A stretch of 64,000 nucleotides of DNA, taken from NCBI GenBank assembly GCA_905221125.1, contig CAJNBY010000011.1, positions 1 to 64,000 of the forward strand, given 5' to 3'. Source of the DNA: a bacterium. GTDB taxonomy: Bacteria; Bacillota; Bacilli; Lactobacillales; Streptococcaceae. The first letter of the stretch is position 1. Each line of letters starts with the position of its first letter. Of the stretch, positions 8,578-19,425 are shown piece by piece. The translations under genes were made by a program, and so were the position numbers. The notes beneath the pieces are model-generated. The model saw only the letters and a program-made list of their open reading frames with translations, had not been told where the DNA came from and did not search any database.

Positions 8578-9450
8578 ATGGCTATTCGAAAATTTTTAAA
8601 TAAATACTGGGGTTGGACATTTTTGCTCATCCCGCTTGCTTTACAAGCTATCTTCTTTTACTTTCCGATGGTACAAGGTGCTTTCTATAGTTTGACTAAC
8701 TGGACTGGATTGACCTATAATTATAAATTTGTTGGTTTGAACAACTACAAATTGTTAATGATTGATGGCAAATTCTTCACAGCCATAGCCTTTACTTTGA
8801 TTTTAACTCTGGCGTTGATTATTGGAGAGATTACGATTGGGATGGTTGTGGCACGTGCCTTAAATTCTAAGATGAAAGGGCAGACCTTCTTTAGAGCTTG
8901 GTTCTTTTTCCCGGCTGTTTTGTCTGGTTTGACAGTTTCCTTGATTTTTAAACAATTCTTCAACTATGGTCTTCCAACGATTGGAAGAATTTTAGGAATT
9001 GGTTTTTTACAAGAGAGTCTATTAGGAACACCAATCGGAGCGGTAGTGGCAACTATTTTTGTTCTTCTATGGCAAGGAGTAGCAATGCCAATTATTCTCT
9101 TTCTTGCTGGTCTTCAGAGTATTCCAAGTGATATTTTGGAGGCAGCATCAATTGATGGTGCAACAAGCAAACAAACTTTTTGGAAGATTGAATTACCCTA
9201 TTTATTGCCAACGGTTTCTATGGTTTTTATCCTGGCTCTTAAGTCCGGTTTGACAGCTTTTGACCAAATTTTTGCGTTGACGAGTGGTGGCCCTAATAAT
9301 GCTACAACGTCTCTTGGACTTTTAGTCTACAACTATGCTTTCAAGAGTAATCAATATGGATATGCGAATGCAATTGCCTTGATTTTATTCTTAATTATTG
9401 GAATTGTTTCTCTGATCCAAATCAAACTATCAAAGAAATTTGAAATCTAA
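8578..9450 (+). CDS. rafF: Raffinose ABC transporter permease RafF
   Basis: Inner-membrane permease of 290 residues, about six transmembrane helices, CUT1 family. The ABC coupling loop is seen as EAASIDGATSKQTFWKIELP near residues 200-219. It pairs with RafG encoded next. Neither this operon nor the window encodes the matching ATPase; in pneumococcus the shared MsmK energises several CUT1 importers, which I infer applies here. Confidence 0.93.
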   Translation: MAIRKFLNKYWGWTFLLIPLALQAIFFYFPMVQGAFYSLTNWTGLTYNYKFVGLNNYKLLMIDGKFFTAIAFTLILTLALIIGEITIGMVVARALNSKMKGQTFFRAWFFFPAVLSGLTVSLIFKQFFNYGLPTIGRILGIGFLQESLLGTPIGAVVATIFVLLWQGVAMPIILFLAGLQSIPSDILEAASIDGATSKQTFWKIELPYLLPTVSMVFILALKSGLTAFDQIFALTSGGPNNATTSLGLLVYNYAFKSNQYGYANAIALILFLIIGIVSLIQIKLSKKFEI

Positions 9451-9466
9451 TAGAGGAGTCCTACAC

Positions 9467-10300
9467 ATGAAAAAAGAAGAAAAATTAAATCAGTTTTGGA
9501 AATATGTCCTCTTGATAGTCGGTGGTATTCTTATACTTGTTCCTTTGTTGGTAACAGTATTTAGTTCCTTCAAGACAACTAAGGATATCATGAATCATTT
9601 CTTTAGTTTGCCCAATCCTTTTACCTTAAGTAATTATGAACGATTGATTTCGGATGGAATTGGAGGCTATTTCTGGAATTCAGCAGTTATTACGGTGTTA
9701 TCATTGATTGTAGTGGCTTTCTTTATACCAGCTGCAGCTTATTCCATTGCTCGAAATATGTCCAAGAAAAAAGCCTTTGCAATTATGTATTCGCTCTTGA
9801 TCTTAGGGATATTTGTTCCATTTCAGGTGATTATGATTCCTATCACAGTTATGATGAGCAAACTCGGCCTGGCAAATATGTGGGGGTTGGTACTACTCTA
9901 TCTAACTTATGCAATTCCACAGACTCTCTTCTTGTATGTTGGTTATATTAAAATCAGTGTACCAGATAGTTTGGATGAAGCTGCGGAAATTGATGGGGCT
10001 GATCGATTTACAACTTACCGTCGAATCATCTTTCCAATGCTGAAGCCTATGCATGCTACAACTTTGATTATCAATGCTCTCTGGTTCTGGAATGACTTTA
10101 TGTTGCCACTGTTGATTCTGAATAAGGATTCTAAGATGTGGACGTTGCCTCTCTTCCAGTATAACTACCAAGGTCAGTACTTTAATGACTATGGGCCAAG
10201 CTTTGCATCCTATATTGTGGGAATTGTAACGATAACCATTGTCTACCTCATCTTCCAAAAACATATTATTTCAGGAATGAGCAACGGGGCAGTGAAGTAA
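9467..10300 (+). CDS. rafG: Raffinose ABC transporter permease RafG
   Basis: Second CUT1 permease, 277 residues, six predicted helices, with the coupling loop EAAEIDGADRFTTYRRIIFP. The start at 9467 is chosen because GAGGAG lies 8-13 bases upstream; a longer reading frame from 9440 would overlap rafF and has no better ribosome site. It works with RafF and the RafE lipoprotein. Confidence 0.93.
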   Translation: MKKEEKLNQFWKYVLLIVGGILILVPLLVTVFSSFKTTKDIMNHFFSLPNPFTLSNYERLISDGIGGYFWNSAVITVLSLIVVAFFIPAAAYSIARNMSKKKAFAIMYSLLILGIFVPFQVIMIPITVMMSKLGLANMWGLVLLYLTYAIPQTLFLYVGYIKISVPDSLDEAAEIDGADRFTTYRRIIFPMLKPMHATTLIINALWFWNDFMLPLLILNKDSKMWTLPLFQYNYQGQYFNDYGPSFASYIVGIVTITIVYLIFQKHIISGMSNGAVK

Positions 10301-10446
10301 GAAAATGCTTAGGGAATCTATAATTTCAGATACAGAGGAACAGTTCAACTTATTGACAATTCTATGTAGAAAACAAGAAAGTAGTACTTTGTAGCTTTCA
10401 GTCTATATTAGTACTGAACAAAAATCTAAAAATATCTTTCATTTAC

Positions 10447-10474
10447 GAAGCCAGGTCATATGAGACTTGGCTTC
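10447..10474 (+). promoter_or_regulatory. Hairpin just upstream of gtfA
   Basis: GAAGCCAGGTC and GAGACTTGGCTTC pair around a short loop. No T-run follows, so it looks like an mRNA processing or stability hairpin between rafG and gtfA, or a weak attenuator, rather than a full terminator. The rest of the 195-base gap shows only AT-rich sequence. Confidence 0.5.
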
Positions 10475-10496
10475 AATTAGAAAAAGGAGAGTAATT

Positions 10497-11939
10497 ATGC
10501 CAATTCAAAATAAAACCATGTTGATTACCTATTCTGATAGTCTTGGAAATAATCTTAAAGACTTATATGATAATTTGGAAGAGCATTTTGGAGATGCTAT
10601 TGGGGGAGTTCACCTTCTACCATTTTTCTCGTCAACAGGTGATCGTGGATTTGCACCAGTTGACTATGACGAAGTGGATCCAGCGTTTGGTGATTGGGAG
10701 GATATTAAGCGTTTAGGTGAGAAATATTATCTTATGTTTGACTTTATGATTAACCATATTTCTCGTCAATCTAAATATTATAAGGACTATCAAGAAAAAC
10801 ATGAAGCCAGTGAATTTAAAGATCTCTTTTTAAACTGGGACAAGTTTTGGCCAGAAAACCGTCCGACACAAGCTGATGTAGATTTAATTTACAAGCGTAA
10901 GGATCGTGCACCAAAGCAAGAGATTGTTTTTGCAGATGGTTCAGTAGAACATTTGTGGAATACTTTTGGTGAGGAGCAGATTGATCTTGACGTGACCAAA
11001 GAAGTAACGATGGGATTCATCCGTAAGACCATTCAACATCTAGCATATAACGGGTGTGATTTGATTCGTCTAGACGCCTTTGCTTATGCAGTGAAGAAGT
11101 TAGATACCAATGATTTCTTTGTGGAACCAGATATTTGGGACTTGTTGGATAAAGTCCGAGATATCGCTGCTGAGTATGGGACAGAGCTCTTACCTGAGAT
11201 TCATGAACATTATTCGATTCAGTTTAAAATAGCGGATCATGATTACTATGTTTATGATTTTGCTCTTCCAATGGTGACTCTTTATACTCTTTACAGTTCC
11301 AGAACAGAGCGCTTGGCTAAGTGGTTAAAGATGAGCCCGATGAAGCAATTTACGACGCTAGACACCCATGATGGGATTGGAGTGGTGGATGTCAAGGATA
11401 TCCTGACTGATGAGGAAATTGACTATGCTTCAAATGAGCTCTATAAGGTTGGAGCGAATGTCAAACGTAAGTACTCTAGTGCAGAGTATAACAATTTAGA
11501 TATCTACCAAATCAATTCAACCTACTATTCTGCGCTTGGAGATGATGATGTCAAGTATTTCCTTGCCCGTCTGATTCAAGCTTTTGCCCCAGGTATTCCC
11601 CAAGTCTACTATGTGGGTCTACTAGCAGGAAAGAATGACCTGGAATTATTAGAAGAAACCAAAGAAGGTCGAAATATTAATCGTCATTACTATAGCAATG
11701 AGGAAATAGCAGAAGAAGTCCAACGTCCTGTAGTGAAGGCCCTTCTCAATCTATTTTCGTTCCGTAATCGATCAGTAGCTTTTGATTTAGAAGGAACTAT
11801 TGACGTTGAAACACCAACAGCCCACAGCATTGTAATCAAACGTCAAAATAAAGATAAGTCCGTAACAGCAGTAGCAGAAATTGATTTGCAAAATCACACT
11901 TATCGGGTAATTGAGAATGGAATTGAAGTAACATTTTGA
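10497..11939 (+). CDS. gtfA: Sucrose phosphorylase, GH13
   Basis: Converts sucrose plus phosphate to glucose-1-phosphate and fructose, so it uses the sucrose left after Aga acts on raffinose. 480 residues, cytoplasmic. GH13_18 landmarks are visible: the nucleophile Asp in [13 protein letters not shown] near residue 195, the acid/base Glu in LLPEIHEHY near 235 and the transition-state Asp in LDTHDGIG near 290. The start at 10497 follows AAAAGGAGA; an in-frame start 30 bases earlier lacks a ribosome site. Last gene of the raf cluster, separated from rafG by a hairpin-bearing gap. Confidence 0.95.
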   Translation: MPIQNKTMLITYSDSLGNNLKDLYDNLEEHFGDAIGGVHLLPFFSSTGDRGFAPVDYDEVDPAFGDWEDIKRLGEKYYLMFDFMINHISRQSKYYKDYQEKHEASEFKDLFLNWDKFWPENRPTQADVDLIYKRKDRAPKQEIVFADGSVEHLWNTFGEEQIDLDVTKEVTMGFIRKTIQHLAYNGCDLIRLDAFAYAVKKLDTNDFFVEPDIWDLLDKVRDIAAEYGTELLPEIHEHYSIQFKIADHDYYVYDFALPMVTLYTLYSSRTERLAKWLKMSPMKQFTTLDTHDGIGVVDVKDILTDEEIDYASNELYKVGANVKRKYSSAEYNNLDIYQINSTYYSALGDDDVKYFLARLIQAFAPGIPQVYYVGLLAGKNDLELLEETKEGRNINRHYYSNEEIAEEVQRPVVKALLNLFSFRNRSVAFDLEGTIDVETPTAHSIVIKRQNKDKSVTAVAEIDLQNHTYRVIENGIEVTF

Positions 11940-11976
11940 AGCCTTGATATGGTTGATAAAATAGGGTTTTTATTTT

Positions 11977-12022
11977 AGAAAACGTTTCCTTTGTTTTCAA
12001 ATTGCTAAAAAAGTGGTACAAT
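11977..12022 (+). promoter_or_regulatory. Promoter and cre-like site before the membrane protein gene
   Basis: A cre-like 14-mer AGAAAACGTTTCCT (11977-11990, 12 of 14 consensus positions) sits just upstream of a TTTTCA/TACAAT promoter pair (11995-12000 and 12017-12022, 16-base spacer). It may place the following gene under CcpA control; the promoter call is firmer than the cre call. Confidence 0.5.
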
Positions 12023-12076
12023 AAAGGGTAGCTTACTATTATCTGAATCAATTGATTTGGAGAGAAAGGATTCATT

Positions 12077-13270
12077 TTGAAATCAATAGGCTTTATTGAA
12101 AAGCTGAAAGGGTTGTCTAGTAAAGAGCTGATTTTATTGGGAATTATCCTGAGTATCTTTTTACCCTTTTATCTTTTTGTAGTTGTATTCTGTTTATATA
12201 TTATCAGTTTAATTTTTACAGGGGACATGAAAAGTATTCTTCAGAAAATGGGGGAGCATCCGATGCTGCTTCTTTTTCTTGGCTATAGTACTGTTATATC
12301 CGTTTTTGCACAAAATTGGATGGGAGTTGTGGCTTCAGTAGGAATTTTTCTATTTACTGTTTTCTTTTTGCACTATCAGTCGATTTTATCACATAAATTC
12401 TTTCGCTTGATTTTGCAGCTCGTCTTATTTGGTAGCGTCTTGTCAGCTGCTTTTGCGAGTTTAGAACATTTCCAAATTGTGAAGAAATTCAATTATGCTT
12501 TTCTTTCACCCAATATGCAGGTCTGGCATCAGAATCGTGCAGAAGTGACCTTCTTTAATCCTAATTATTATGGAATTATTTGTTGTTTCTGTATCATGAT
12601 TGCCTTCTATCTGTTTACAACGACCAAGTTGAATTGGTTGAAAGTATTCTGTGTGATTGCAGGCTTTGTGAATCTCTTTGGTTTGAACTTTACTCAAAAT
12701 CGAACGGCCTTTCCTGCTATTATCGCTGGAGCAATCATCTATCTCTTTACGACCATTAAAAACTGGAAGGCCTTTTGGCTTAGTATTGGGGTCTTCGCGA
12801 TTGGCTTGAGTTTCCTCTTTTCCAGTGATTTGGGAGTTCGGATGGGGACTTTGGATTCTTCTATGGAAGAACGCATTTCTATCTGGGATGCTGGGATGGC
12901 CTTGTTTAAGCAAAATCCTTTTTGGGGTGAGGGGCCATTGACCTACATGCACTCTTATCCTCGGATAAATGCTCCTTATCATGAACATGCTCACAGTCTG
13001 TATATTGACACGATTCTGAGTTACGGAATTGTGGGGACCATTTTATTAGTTTTGTCTTCTGTTGCTCCTGTTCGTTTGATGATGGATATGAGTCAGGAGT
13101 CGGGGAAACGTCCGATTATTGGTCTTTATCTATCTTTCCTTACAGTGGTTGCTGTGCACGGAATCTTCGACTTGGCCCTCTTCTGGATTCAGTCTGGTTT
13201 CATTTTCTTGCTAGTTATGTGCAGTATTCCATTGGAGCATCGAACGTTGGTATCGGACATGACGGATTAA
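12077..13270 (+). CDS. O-antigen-ligase / Wzy-like polytopic membrane protein
   Basis: A 397-residue protein with about ten hydrophobic segments and a larger extracytoplasmic loop (about residues 255-315) that ends in HEHAHSLYIDTILSYGIVG, the signature stretch of the O-antigen ligase (Wzy_C/WaaL) family. It therefore probably polymerises or ligates a lipid-linked glycan; the substrate is unknown. Start is a TTG preceded by AGAGAAAGGA. It stands alone between gtfA and the marR operon, with its own promoter and a strong terminator. Confidence 0.8.
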   Translation: MKSIGFIEKLKGLSSKELILLGIILSIFLPFYLFVVVFCLYIISLIFTGDMKSILQKMGEHPMLLLFLGYSTVISVFAQNWMGVVASVGIFLFTVFFLHYQSILSHKFFRLILQLVLFGSVLSAAFASLEHFQIVKKFNYAFLSPNMQVWHQNRAEVTFFNPNYYGIICCFCIMIAFYLFTTTKLNWLKVFCVIAGFVNLFGLNFTQNRTAFPAIIAGAIIYLFTTIKNWKAFWLSIGVFAIGLSFLFSSDLGVRMGTLDSSMEERISIWDAGMALFKQNPFWGEGPLTYMHSYPRINAPYHEHAHSLYIDTILSYGIVGTILLVLSSVAPVRLMMDMSQESGKRPIIGLYLSFLTVVAVHGIFDLALFWIQSGFIFLLVMCSIPLEHRTLVSDMTD

Positions 13271-13283
13271 GTTTATAAGATTA

Positions 13284-13314
13284 AAATCTTCTACCTTGTG
13301 TAGGAGATTTTTTT
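13284..13314 (+). terminator. Rho-independent terminator
   Basis: Perfect arms AAATCTTCTAC/GTAGGAGATTT (one G-T pair), loop CTTGT, then seven T. Ends the membrane protein gene. Confidence 0.88.
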
Positions 13315-13333
13315 ACTGGGGAAAATTATTTCT

Positions 13334-13399
13334 AAATCGAAATAGTTGACAGTTGGAACGATGAGTGTTACAATTGTTTTATTCTTTTCGATATCGAAA
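13334..13399 (+). promoter_or_regulatory. Promoter and MarR-type operators of the marR operon
   Basis: TTGACA (13346-13351) and TACAAT (13369-13374) with a 17-base spacer form a near-ideal promoter. A perfect 14-base palindrome TTTCGATATCGAAA lies at 13386-13399, just downstream of the -10, and a half-site ATCGAAAT precedes the -35. This layout suggests the MarR protein encoded next represses its own operon. Confidence 0.75.
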
Positions 13400-13414
13400 T
13401 AAATTGGAGGTGTT

Positions 13415-13858
13415 ATGAAAGATAGTCATTTGCTAGCCCATCATATTCGTTTGTTGAATGGGCGGATTTTTCAAAAGTTACTGAGCCAAGACCCTGAAGC
13501 TCTTTATCGGAGTGAGCAGGGAAAGATTTTAGCGGTTTTATGGAATAGTGAAACAGGCTGTGCAACTGCGACAGATATTGCTTTGGCGACTGGGCTTGCT
13601 AATAATACGCTGACGACTATGATAAAAAAGCTTGAGGAACAAAATCTTGTAACTGTTAGTCCATGTGGAGAAGACAAGCGTAAGAAGTATTTAGTTCTAA
13701 CAGACTTGGGGCATTCTCAGAAAGAAGTGGGACATCGTGTCAGTCAGAAATTGGATACGATCTTTTACAAAGGATTTTCAGAGGAAGAAATTCGGCAGTT
13801 TGAAGCCTTTCAAGAAAGAATTTTGGCGAATCTGAAAGAAGGTGAAAATGAGGTTTAA
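13415..13858 (+). CDS. MarR-family transcriptional regulator
   Basis: A 147-residue winged-helix regulator: ATDIALATGLANNTLTTMIKKLEEQNLV is the recognition helix-turn-helix region (residues about 52-80), followed by the wing CGEDKRKKYLVLTD. It is first in an operon with a SnoaL-like protein and a choline/betaine-type transporter and has a palindromic site in its promoter, so autoregulation of the whole operon is likely. The ligand is unknown. Confidence 0.9.
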   Translation: MKDSHLLAHHIRLLNGRIFQKLLSQDPEALYRSEQGKILAVLWNSETGCATATDIALATGLANNTLTTMIKKLEEQNLVTVSPCGEDKRKKYLVLTDLGHSQKEVGHRVSQKLDTIFYKGFSEEEIRQFEAFQERILANLKEGENEV

Positions 13859-13861
13859 ATC

Positions 13862-14626
13862 ATGTCACAACAAGTGAAAAATGCTCATAACCTATACATT
13901 CATGCCATTCAAGATGGACGAGTTGTTGAGGCTCAAGCCCAGTCTGTAGGGGATACTTATATCCAACATTCGACAGGTGTACCTGACGGAAAAGAAGGGT
14001 TTGCGGCCTTCTTTGCAGATTTCTTCGAGCGTCATCCAGAACGTCAGATTAAGATTGTCCGTACTATTGAGGATGGCAATCTGGTCTTTGTTCATGTTCA
14101 TCAATATCTGAATGGTGGGGAAGCTCAATGGGTGACGACAGATACTTTCCGTGCAGATGAGAATGGACGTATCGTGGAGCATTGGGACGTTATTGACTAC
14201 TATCGCACACCTGAAAATGGTCAATTAGATCAAATTTTTGGAGATTTTGAAATCAAGGATTTGGACAAAACAGCAGAAAATAAAAAGTTGGTTCGTCGTT
14301 TCTTGACAGAAATTTTCCAAAATGGGGAACTGGAGCAGTGGAGTGATTATGTGGCAGATGATTTGATTCAGCATAATCATGAGATTGGACAAGGAAGTGT
14401 CGCTTATAAAAACTATGTGGCTGAACATGGTGTCACTTTCGACTTTATTTTCCAACTATTAGGACAAGGAAACTATGTGGTTAGCTATGGTCAAACTCAG
14501 ATTGATGGCCTTGCTTATGCCCAGTACGATATCTTCCGTCTAGACAATGGGAAAATTGCTGAGCATTGGGACAATAAGGAAGTTATGCCTAAGGTAGAAG
14601 ACCTGACCAATCGAGGGAAGTTTTAA
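13862..14626 (+). CDS. Tandem SnoaL-like / NTF2-fold protein
   Basis: A 254-residue cytoplasmic protein made of two repeats of the NTF2-like SnoaL fold (about residues 5-120 and 130-250). Each repeat shows an N-terminal helix ending in DGRVVEAQAQSVGDTYIQHS or NGELEQWSDYVADDLIQHNH and closes on a G(R/K)I(V/A)EHWD strand. Such proteins bind small hydrophobic ligands and some are hydrolases or isomerases; no function is assigned for this double form. Coupled to marR (gap of three bases) and followed by the transporter genes. Confidence 0.82.
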   Translation: MSQQVKNAHNLYIHAIQDGRVVEAQAQSVGDTYIQHSTGVPDGKEGFAAFFADFFERHPERQIKIVRTIEDGNLVFVHVHQYLNGGEAQWVTTDTFRADENGRIVEHWDVIDYYRTPENGQLDQIFGDFEIKDLDKTAENKKLVRRFLTEIFQNGELEQWSDYVADDLIQHNHEIGQGSVAYKNYVAEHGVTFDFIFQLLGQGNYVVSYGQTQIDGLAYAQYDIFRLDNGKIAEHWDNKEVMPKVEDLTNRGKF

Positions 14627-14640
14627 AATGAGGACAAAGA

Positions 14641-16882
<2,242 letters not shown>

Positions 16883-16929
16883 TTTGAAAATGTCAAACTC
16901 AACTTGCTTAAACGACTATAGAAAAGAAT

Positions 16930-16957
16930 GCTCAGACAATGTCGTCTGGGCTTTTTT
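16930..16957 (+). terminator. Terminator of the marR-proWX operon
   Basis: GCTCAGAC/GTCTGGGC stem (one G-T pair) with loop AATGTC and six T. Confidence 0.85.
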
Positions 16958-17024
16958 GATATTAGAGTTACTGAATGTCTTTCAAAATGGAAAATAAGAG
17001 GAAATTTTTAGGACTTTCTAAAAT

Positions 17025-17068
17025 TTTACTGTAAATACACTTGACTATTCATAAAATAGGTGTATAAT
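17025..17068 (+). promoter_or_regulatory. Promoter upstream of the ECF operon, with a small palindrome
   Basis: TTGACT (17041-17046) and TATAAT (17063-17068), 16-base spacer, form a strong promoter reading into the ECF genes. The 11-base palindrome TTTACTGTAAA (17025-17035) sits just upstream of the -35 and may be an operator. This AT-rich DNA looks like host sequence and probably once drove pnuC, whose 3' part survives beyond the insertion. Confidence 0.65.
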
Positions 17069-17074
17069 GTGTTG

Positions 17075-17150
17075 TGAACTACTTAACAAATAAAGATTTC
17101 CAGCTCATGTCGACTAAGGATGGAAATCTTGTGTATAGACAGTTCAGTAG
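17075..17150 (+). promoter_or_regulatory. Structured 5' leader, possible former pnuC riboswitch
   Basis: The transcript would start near 17075. GAACT (17076-17080) can pair with AGTTC downstream of a perfect nine-base stem AGATTTCCA/TGGAAATCT with a long conserved-looking loop, giving a compact two-stem leader. Streptococcal pnuC genes are known to carry the NAD+-II (pnuC motif) riboswitch, and a pnuC remnant lies at the other side of the insertion, so this leader may be that riboswitch. I cannot match it to the consensus from memory, so the identity is a hypothesis. Confidence 0.4.
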
Positions 17151-17161
17151 ATATATAATAG

Positions 17162-17203
17162 AGCGTTGCGTCCGAAAGTCTATCCAGACACGGCTCTTTA
17201 AAA
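17162..17203 (+). promoter_or_regulatory. Hairpin upstream of the ECF S component
   Basis: GTTGCGTC can pair with GACACGGC (one mismatch, two G-T pairs), extended by AGA/TCT, followed by TTT. It resembles a weak attenuator or a ribosome-site-proximal control hairpin. The ribosome site AAAAGGAGAAG follows at 17207. Confidence 0.45.
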
Positions 17204-17219
17204 ACAAAAGGAGAAGATT

Positions 17220-17822
17220 ATGAAAACAGAACCGATTCATCGTACCAGTATGTGGAAATTTAAGTTAAGTGCTGCCACCATGACTTTGATTCCCGCTGCC
17301 GTGGGGATTAACTATGTTGCCAAAGCCTTGGCGGAGGGGTTAAAGTTGCCCGTTTGGCTGGGGTCTTTGGGAACCTTTCTTACCAGCATGTTGGCTGGGC
17401 CGGTTGCCGGTGCCATTAGTGGTTTCATCAACAACGTGATCTATGGGCTGACCTTATCGCCAATTTCAACCGTGTATGCGATTACCAGCATCGGAATTGG
17501 GATTGCTGTCGGAGTTTTGCACGCCAATGGGTGGTTCTCGTCAGCGCGACGAGTATTTGTTTCTGCTATTATTATTGCCATCGTTTCAGCTGTCATTTCA
17601 ACGCCACTCAACGTCATCTTTTGGGGTGGTCAGACCGGTATCGCTTGGGGTGACTCATTGTTTGCGGTAATGGTCGCCAATCATGCACCAGTGTGGCTGG
17701 CCTCATTTACCGATGAGTTTGTCTTGGATATTTTGGATAAAGTCTGCGTGGCCTACCTGGCATTCTTCATCTATCGTCAGCTGCCTAAGCGGATGGTGCA
17801 CTTCTTTAGCGATAATAAATGA
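17220..17822 (+). CDS. ECF transporter S component (substrate-binding membrane protein), substrate unknown
   Basis: A 200-residue polytopic protein with six hydrophobic segments and small-residue-rich first helix (AATMTLIPAAVGINYVAKAL), as in the S components of energy-coupling factor vitamin importers. The loop GPVAGAISGFINNVIYG is typical of the fold. It is followed without gaps by a T component and two ATPases, so this is a dedicated (group I) ECF system. I cannot assign the substrate; a vitamin, precursor or nucleobase-like compound is likely. Codon use is more GC-rich than in flanking genes, pointing to transfer from a lactobacillus-like donor. Confidence 0.8.
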   Translation: MKTEPIHRTSMWKFKLSAATMTLIPAAVGINYVAKALAEGLKLPVWLGSLGTFLTSMLAGPVAGAISGFINNVIYGLTLSPISTVYAITSIGIGIAVGVLHANGWFSSARRVFVSAIIIAIVSAVISTPLNVIFWGGQTGIAWGDSLFAVMVANHAPVWLASFTDEFVLDILDKVCVAYLAFFIYRQLPKRMVHFFSDNK

Positions 17823-18613
17823 TGACTGATAAAACATTGATTTCTGGAGCGCCACGGGTCAAGCTCAAGTGGTACCAGGTGATCGATCCGATTACTAAGC
17901 TCTTGTTCATCTTGGACATGACGTTGTTGAGCTTTGCCAGTATGAATTTATTGCTTCAGGCCGGATTAATTCTTGTCGCAACACTGCTATTGTTATTTTC
18001 CAAATTGAGCTCTACCACCTTTAAGGCGCTGGGATTCAGCCTGTTTCTGATTTGCACCATGCTGATCATCCAAGGGGTATTTTACAGTCGGAATCAAACT
18101 GTGCTATTTTCTGTGCTTGGGGTGTCGTTCTACAAAGAAGGCCTGATTTACGCCACCACTCTGGGTTGTCGAGTATTGGTGATTATTTTGACCAGTGGCT
18201 TTTTTATGGTGACCACGAGTATTTCAGAAAACGCGGCCTATTTGGAACTGTCCGGATTGTCTTATAAAACCGTCTACGTTCTGATGTCGGTGTGTTATAT
18301 TTTGCCAGAAATGATGCGCAATATGCGGAAAATCCAGCAGGCACAAAAAGTTCGCGGAACCAATCCGCAAAAAACGTTGATTCAGAAATTAAAGTCAGTC
18401 CTGCCGGTTCTAATTCCATTGGTGATTAAGACCTTGGATCAATCGATGACGCGGTCGATTTCTCTCCAACTGAGAGGTTTTGATAATCTCAACCGGACTG
18501 TCAGAACCTCCCAGCGCGTGTATCGCCTGTCGCGGACGCTGCATATTGGTCTGACTGGATTGGCAATTTTATTGATTGGGTGGAAGATATGGACGAAGAT
18601 AAACGGATTGTAA
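17819..18613 (+). CDS. ecfT: ECF transporter transmembrane T component
   Basis: A 264-residue integral membrane protein with about five or six hydrophobic helices and the two cytoplasmic coupling helices that dock on the ATPases, each with an X-Arg-Gly motif: QKVRGTN near residue 180 and SLQLRGF near 218. Start overlaps the S-component stop (ATGATG around TGA); ATG at 17819 or 17822 are equally possible. It couples the S component to the two ATPases encoded next. Confidence 0.85.
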   Translation: MMTDKTLISGAPRVKLKWYQVIDPITKLLFILDMTLLSFASMNLLLQAGLILVATLLLLFSKLSSTTFKALGFSLFLICTMLIIQGVFYSRNQTVLFSVLGVSFYKEGLIYATTLGCRVLVIILTSGFFMVTTSISENAAYLELSGLSYKTVYVLMSVCYILPEMMRNMRKIQQAQKVRGTNPQKTLIQKLKSVLPVLIPLVIKTLDQSMTRSISLQLRGFDNLNRTVRTSQRVYRLSRTLHIGLTGLAILLIGWKIWTKINGL

Positions 18614-19425
18614 TTGAAAATTTGACCACCCGTTATCCGGGTACTGAGCAACCACAACTGCGTCAGATTAACGCGGAGGTTCATACCGGTCAGGTGGTTG
18701 GGATTATCGGGAATAGCCATTCCGGCAAATCGACTTTGTGCCGTGTGCTGGCAGGGGTCATTCCCAAAATTGTGTCTGCTGAGATTGAGGGCGATTGGCA
18801 CATGTTTGGCCAGCGAGTGTCTGACAATTGGCCCGTTTATAATGCCATGAATGGAGTTGTACTGCAAAATCCAGCTGGCCAACTAAGCGGGTTGGCAGAC
18901 ACGGTTGCTGATGAAATCGCCTTTGACTTGATTAATCAGGGAATGGCTGAAGGACTGATTCAAAAACGGGTTGAAGAAGTTGCCACGCAAATGGGGCTGA
19001 TTGAACAGCTGAATTTGCGTCCCGAGAGCCTTTCCGGTGGTCAGAGCCAGCGGTTGGCAATTGCCACGGCGATTGCGGCTAACCCGGCTGTTTTGATTAT
19101 GGATGATCCGACCAGTCAAATGGATCCCCTTGGCCGCCGGCAATTTTTCCAATGGCTGGCCCAAGTCAAAGAGACGACTGTCTTCATTGTTACCAGTGAA
19201 ATTGACGATTTGTGCGAAGTCGCCGACGTTGTGTGGGTGCTGCACGAGGGCCAAATGGTAGCCCAGGGCAGGCCGGGTGAGGTGTTTAATCATTTGGCAG
19301 CTGACTGGCAGATTCCAGCCCCGACAATCCAGCAACTTGCTCAAAAAATGGATTGGCACTTGGCTGATGGCCGGTATCCGGTGAATTACGCTGATCTGAA
19401 GGAGGTTCGTTATGCCCACAATTGA
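18589..19425 (+). CDS. ECF transporter ATPase A1, degenerate catalytic residues
   Basis: About 278 residues. Walker A GNSHSGKST, Q-loop VLQNPAGQLSG and a canonical signature LSGGQSQR are present. Two key positions differ from active ABC ATPases: the Walker B reads VLIMDDPTSQMD, so the catalytic Glu is Asp, and the switch His is replaced (IVTSEIDD where TH is expected). Its own nucleotide site is therefore probably slow or inactive, while its signature motif can complete the partner's site. A GTG nine bases upstream (18580) is an alternative start. It overlaps the T gene. Confidence 0.85.
   Translation: MDEDKRIVIENLTTRYPGTEQPQLRQINAEVHTGQVVGIIGNSHSGKSTLCRVLAGVIPKIVSAEIEGDWHMFGQRVSDNWPVYNAMNGVVLQNPAGQLSGLADTVADEIAFDLINQGMAEGLIQKRVEEVATQMGLIEQLNLRPESLSGGQSQRLAIATAIAANPAVLIMDDPTSQMDPLGRRQFFQWLAQVKETTVFIVTSEIDDLCEVADVVWVLHEGQMVAQGRPGEVFNHLAADWQIPAPTIQQLAQKMDWHLADGRYPVNYADLKEVRYAHN

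Noticed and set aside
12506..12994. 162-codon minus-strand frame inside the O-antigen-ligase-like gene
   Set aside because: The plus strand carries a clear polytopic membrane protein; the antisense product is basic and featureless.
17025..17219. preQ1-II riboswitch before the ECF S gene
   Set aside because: The leader ends in AAAGGAGAAG like some preQ1-II elements, but the internal hairpin pattern does not fit and the S protein is not QueT-like.
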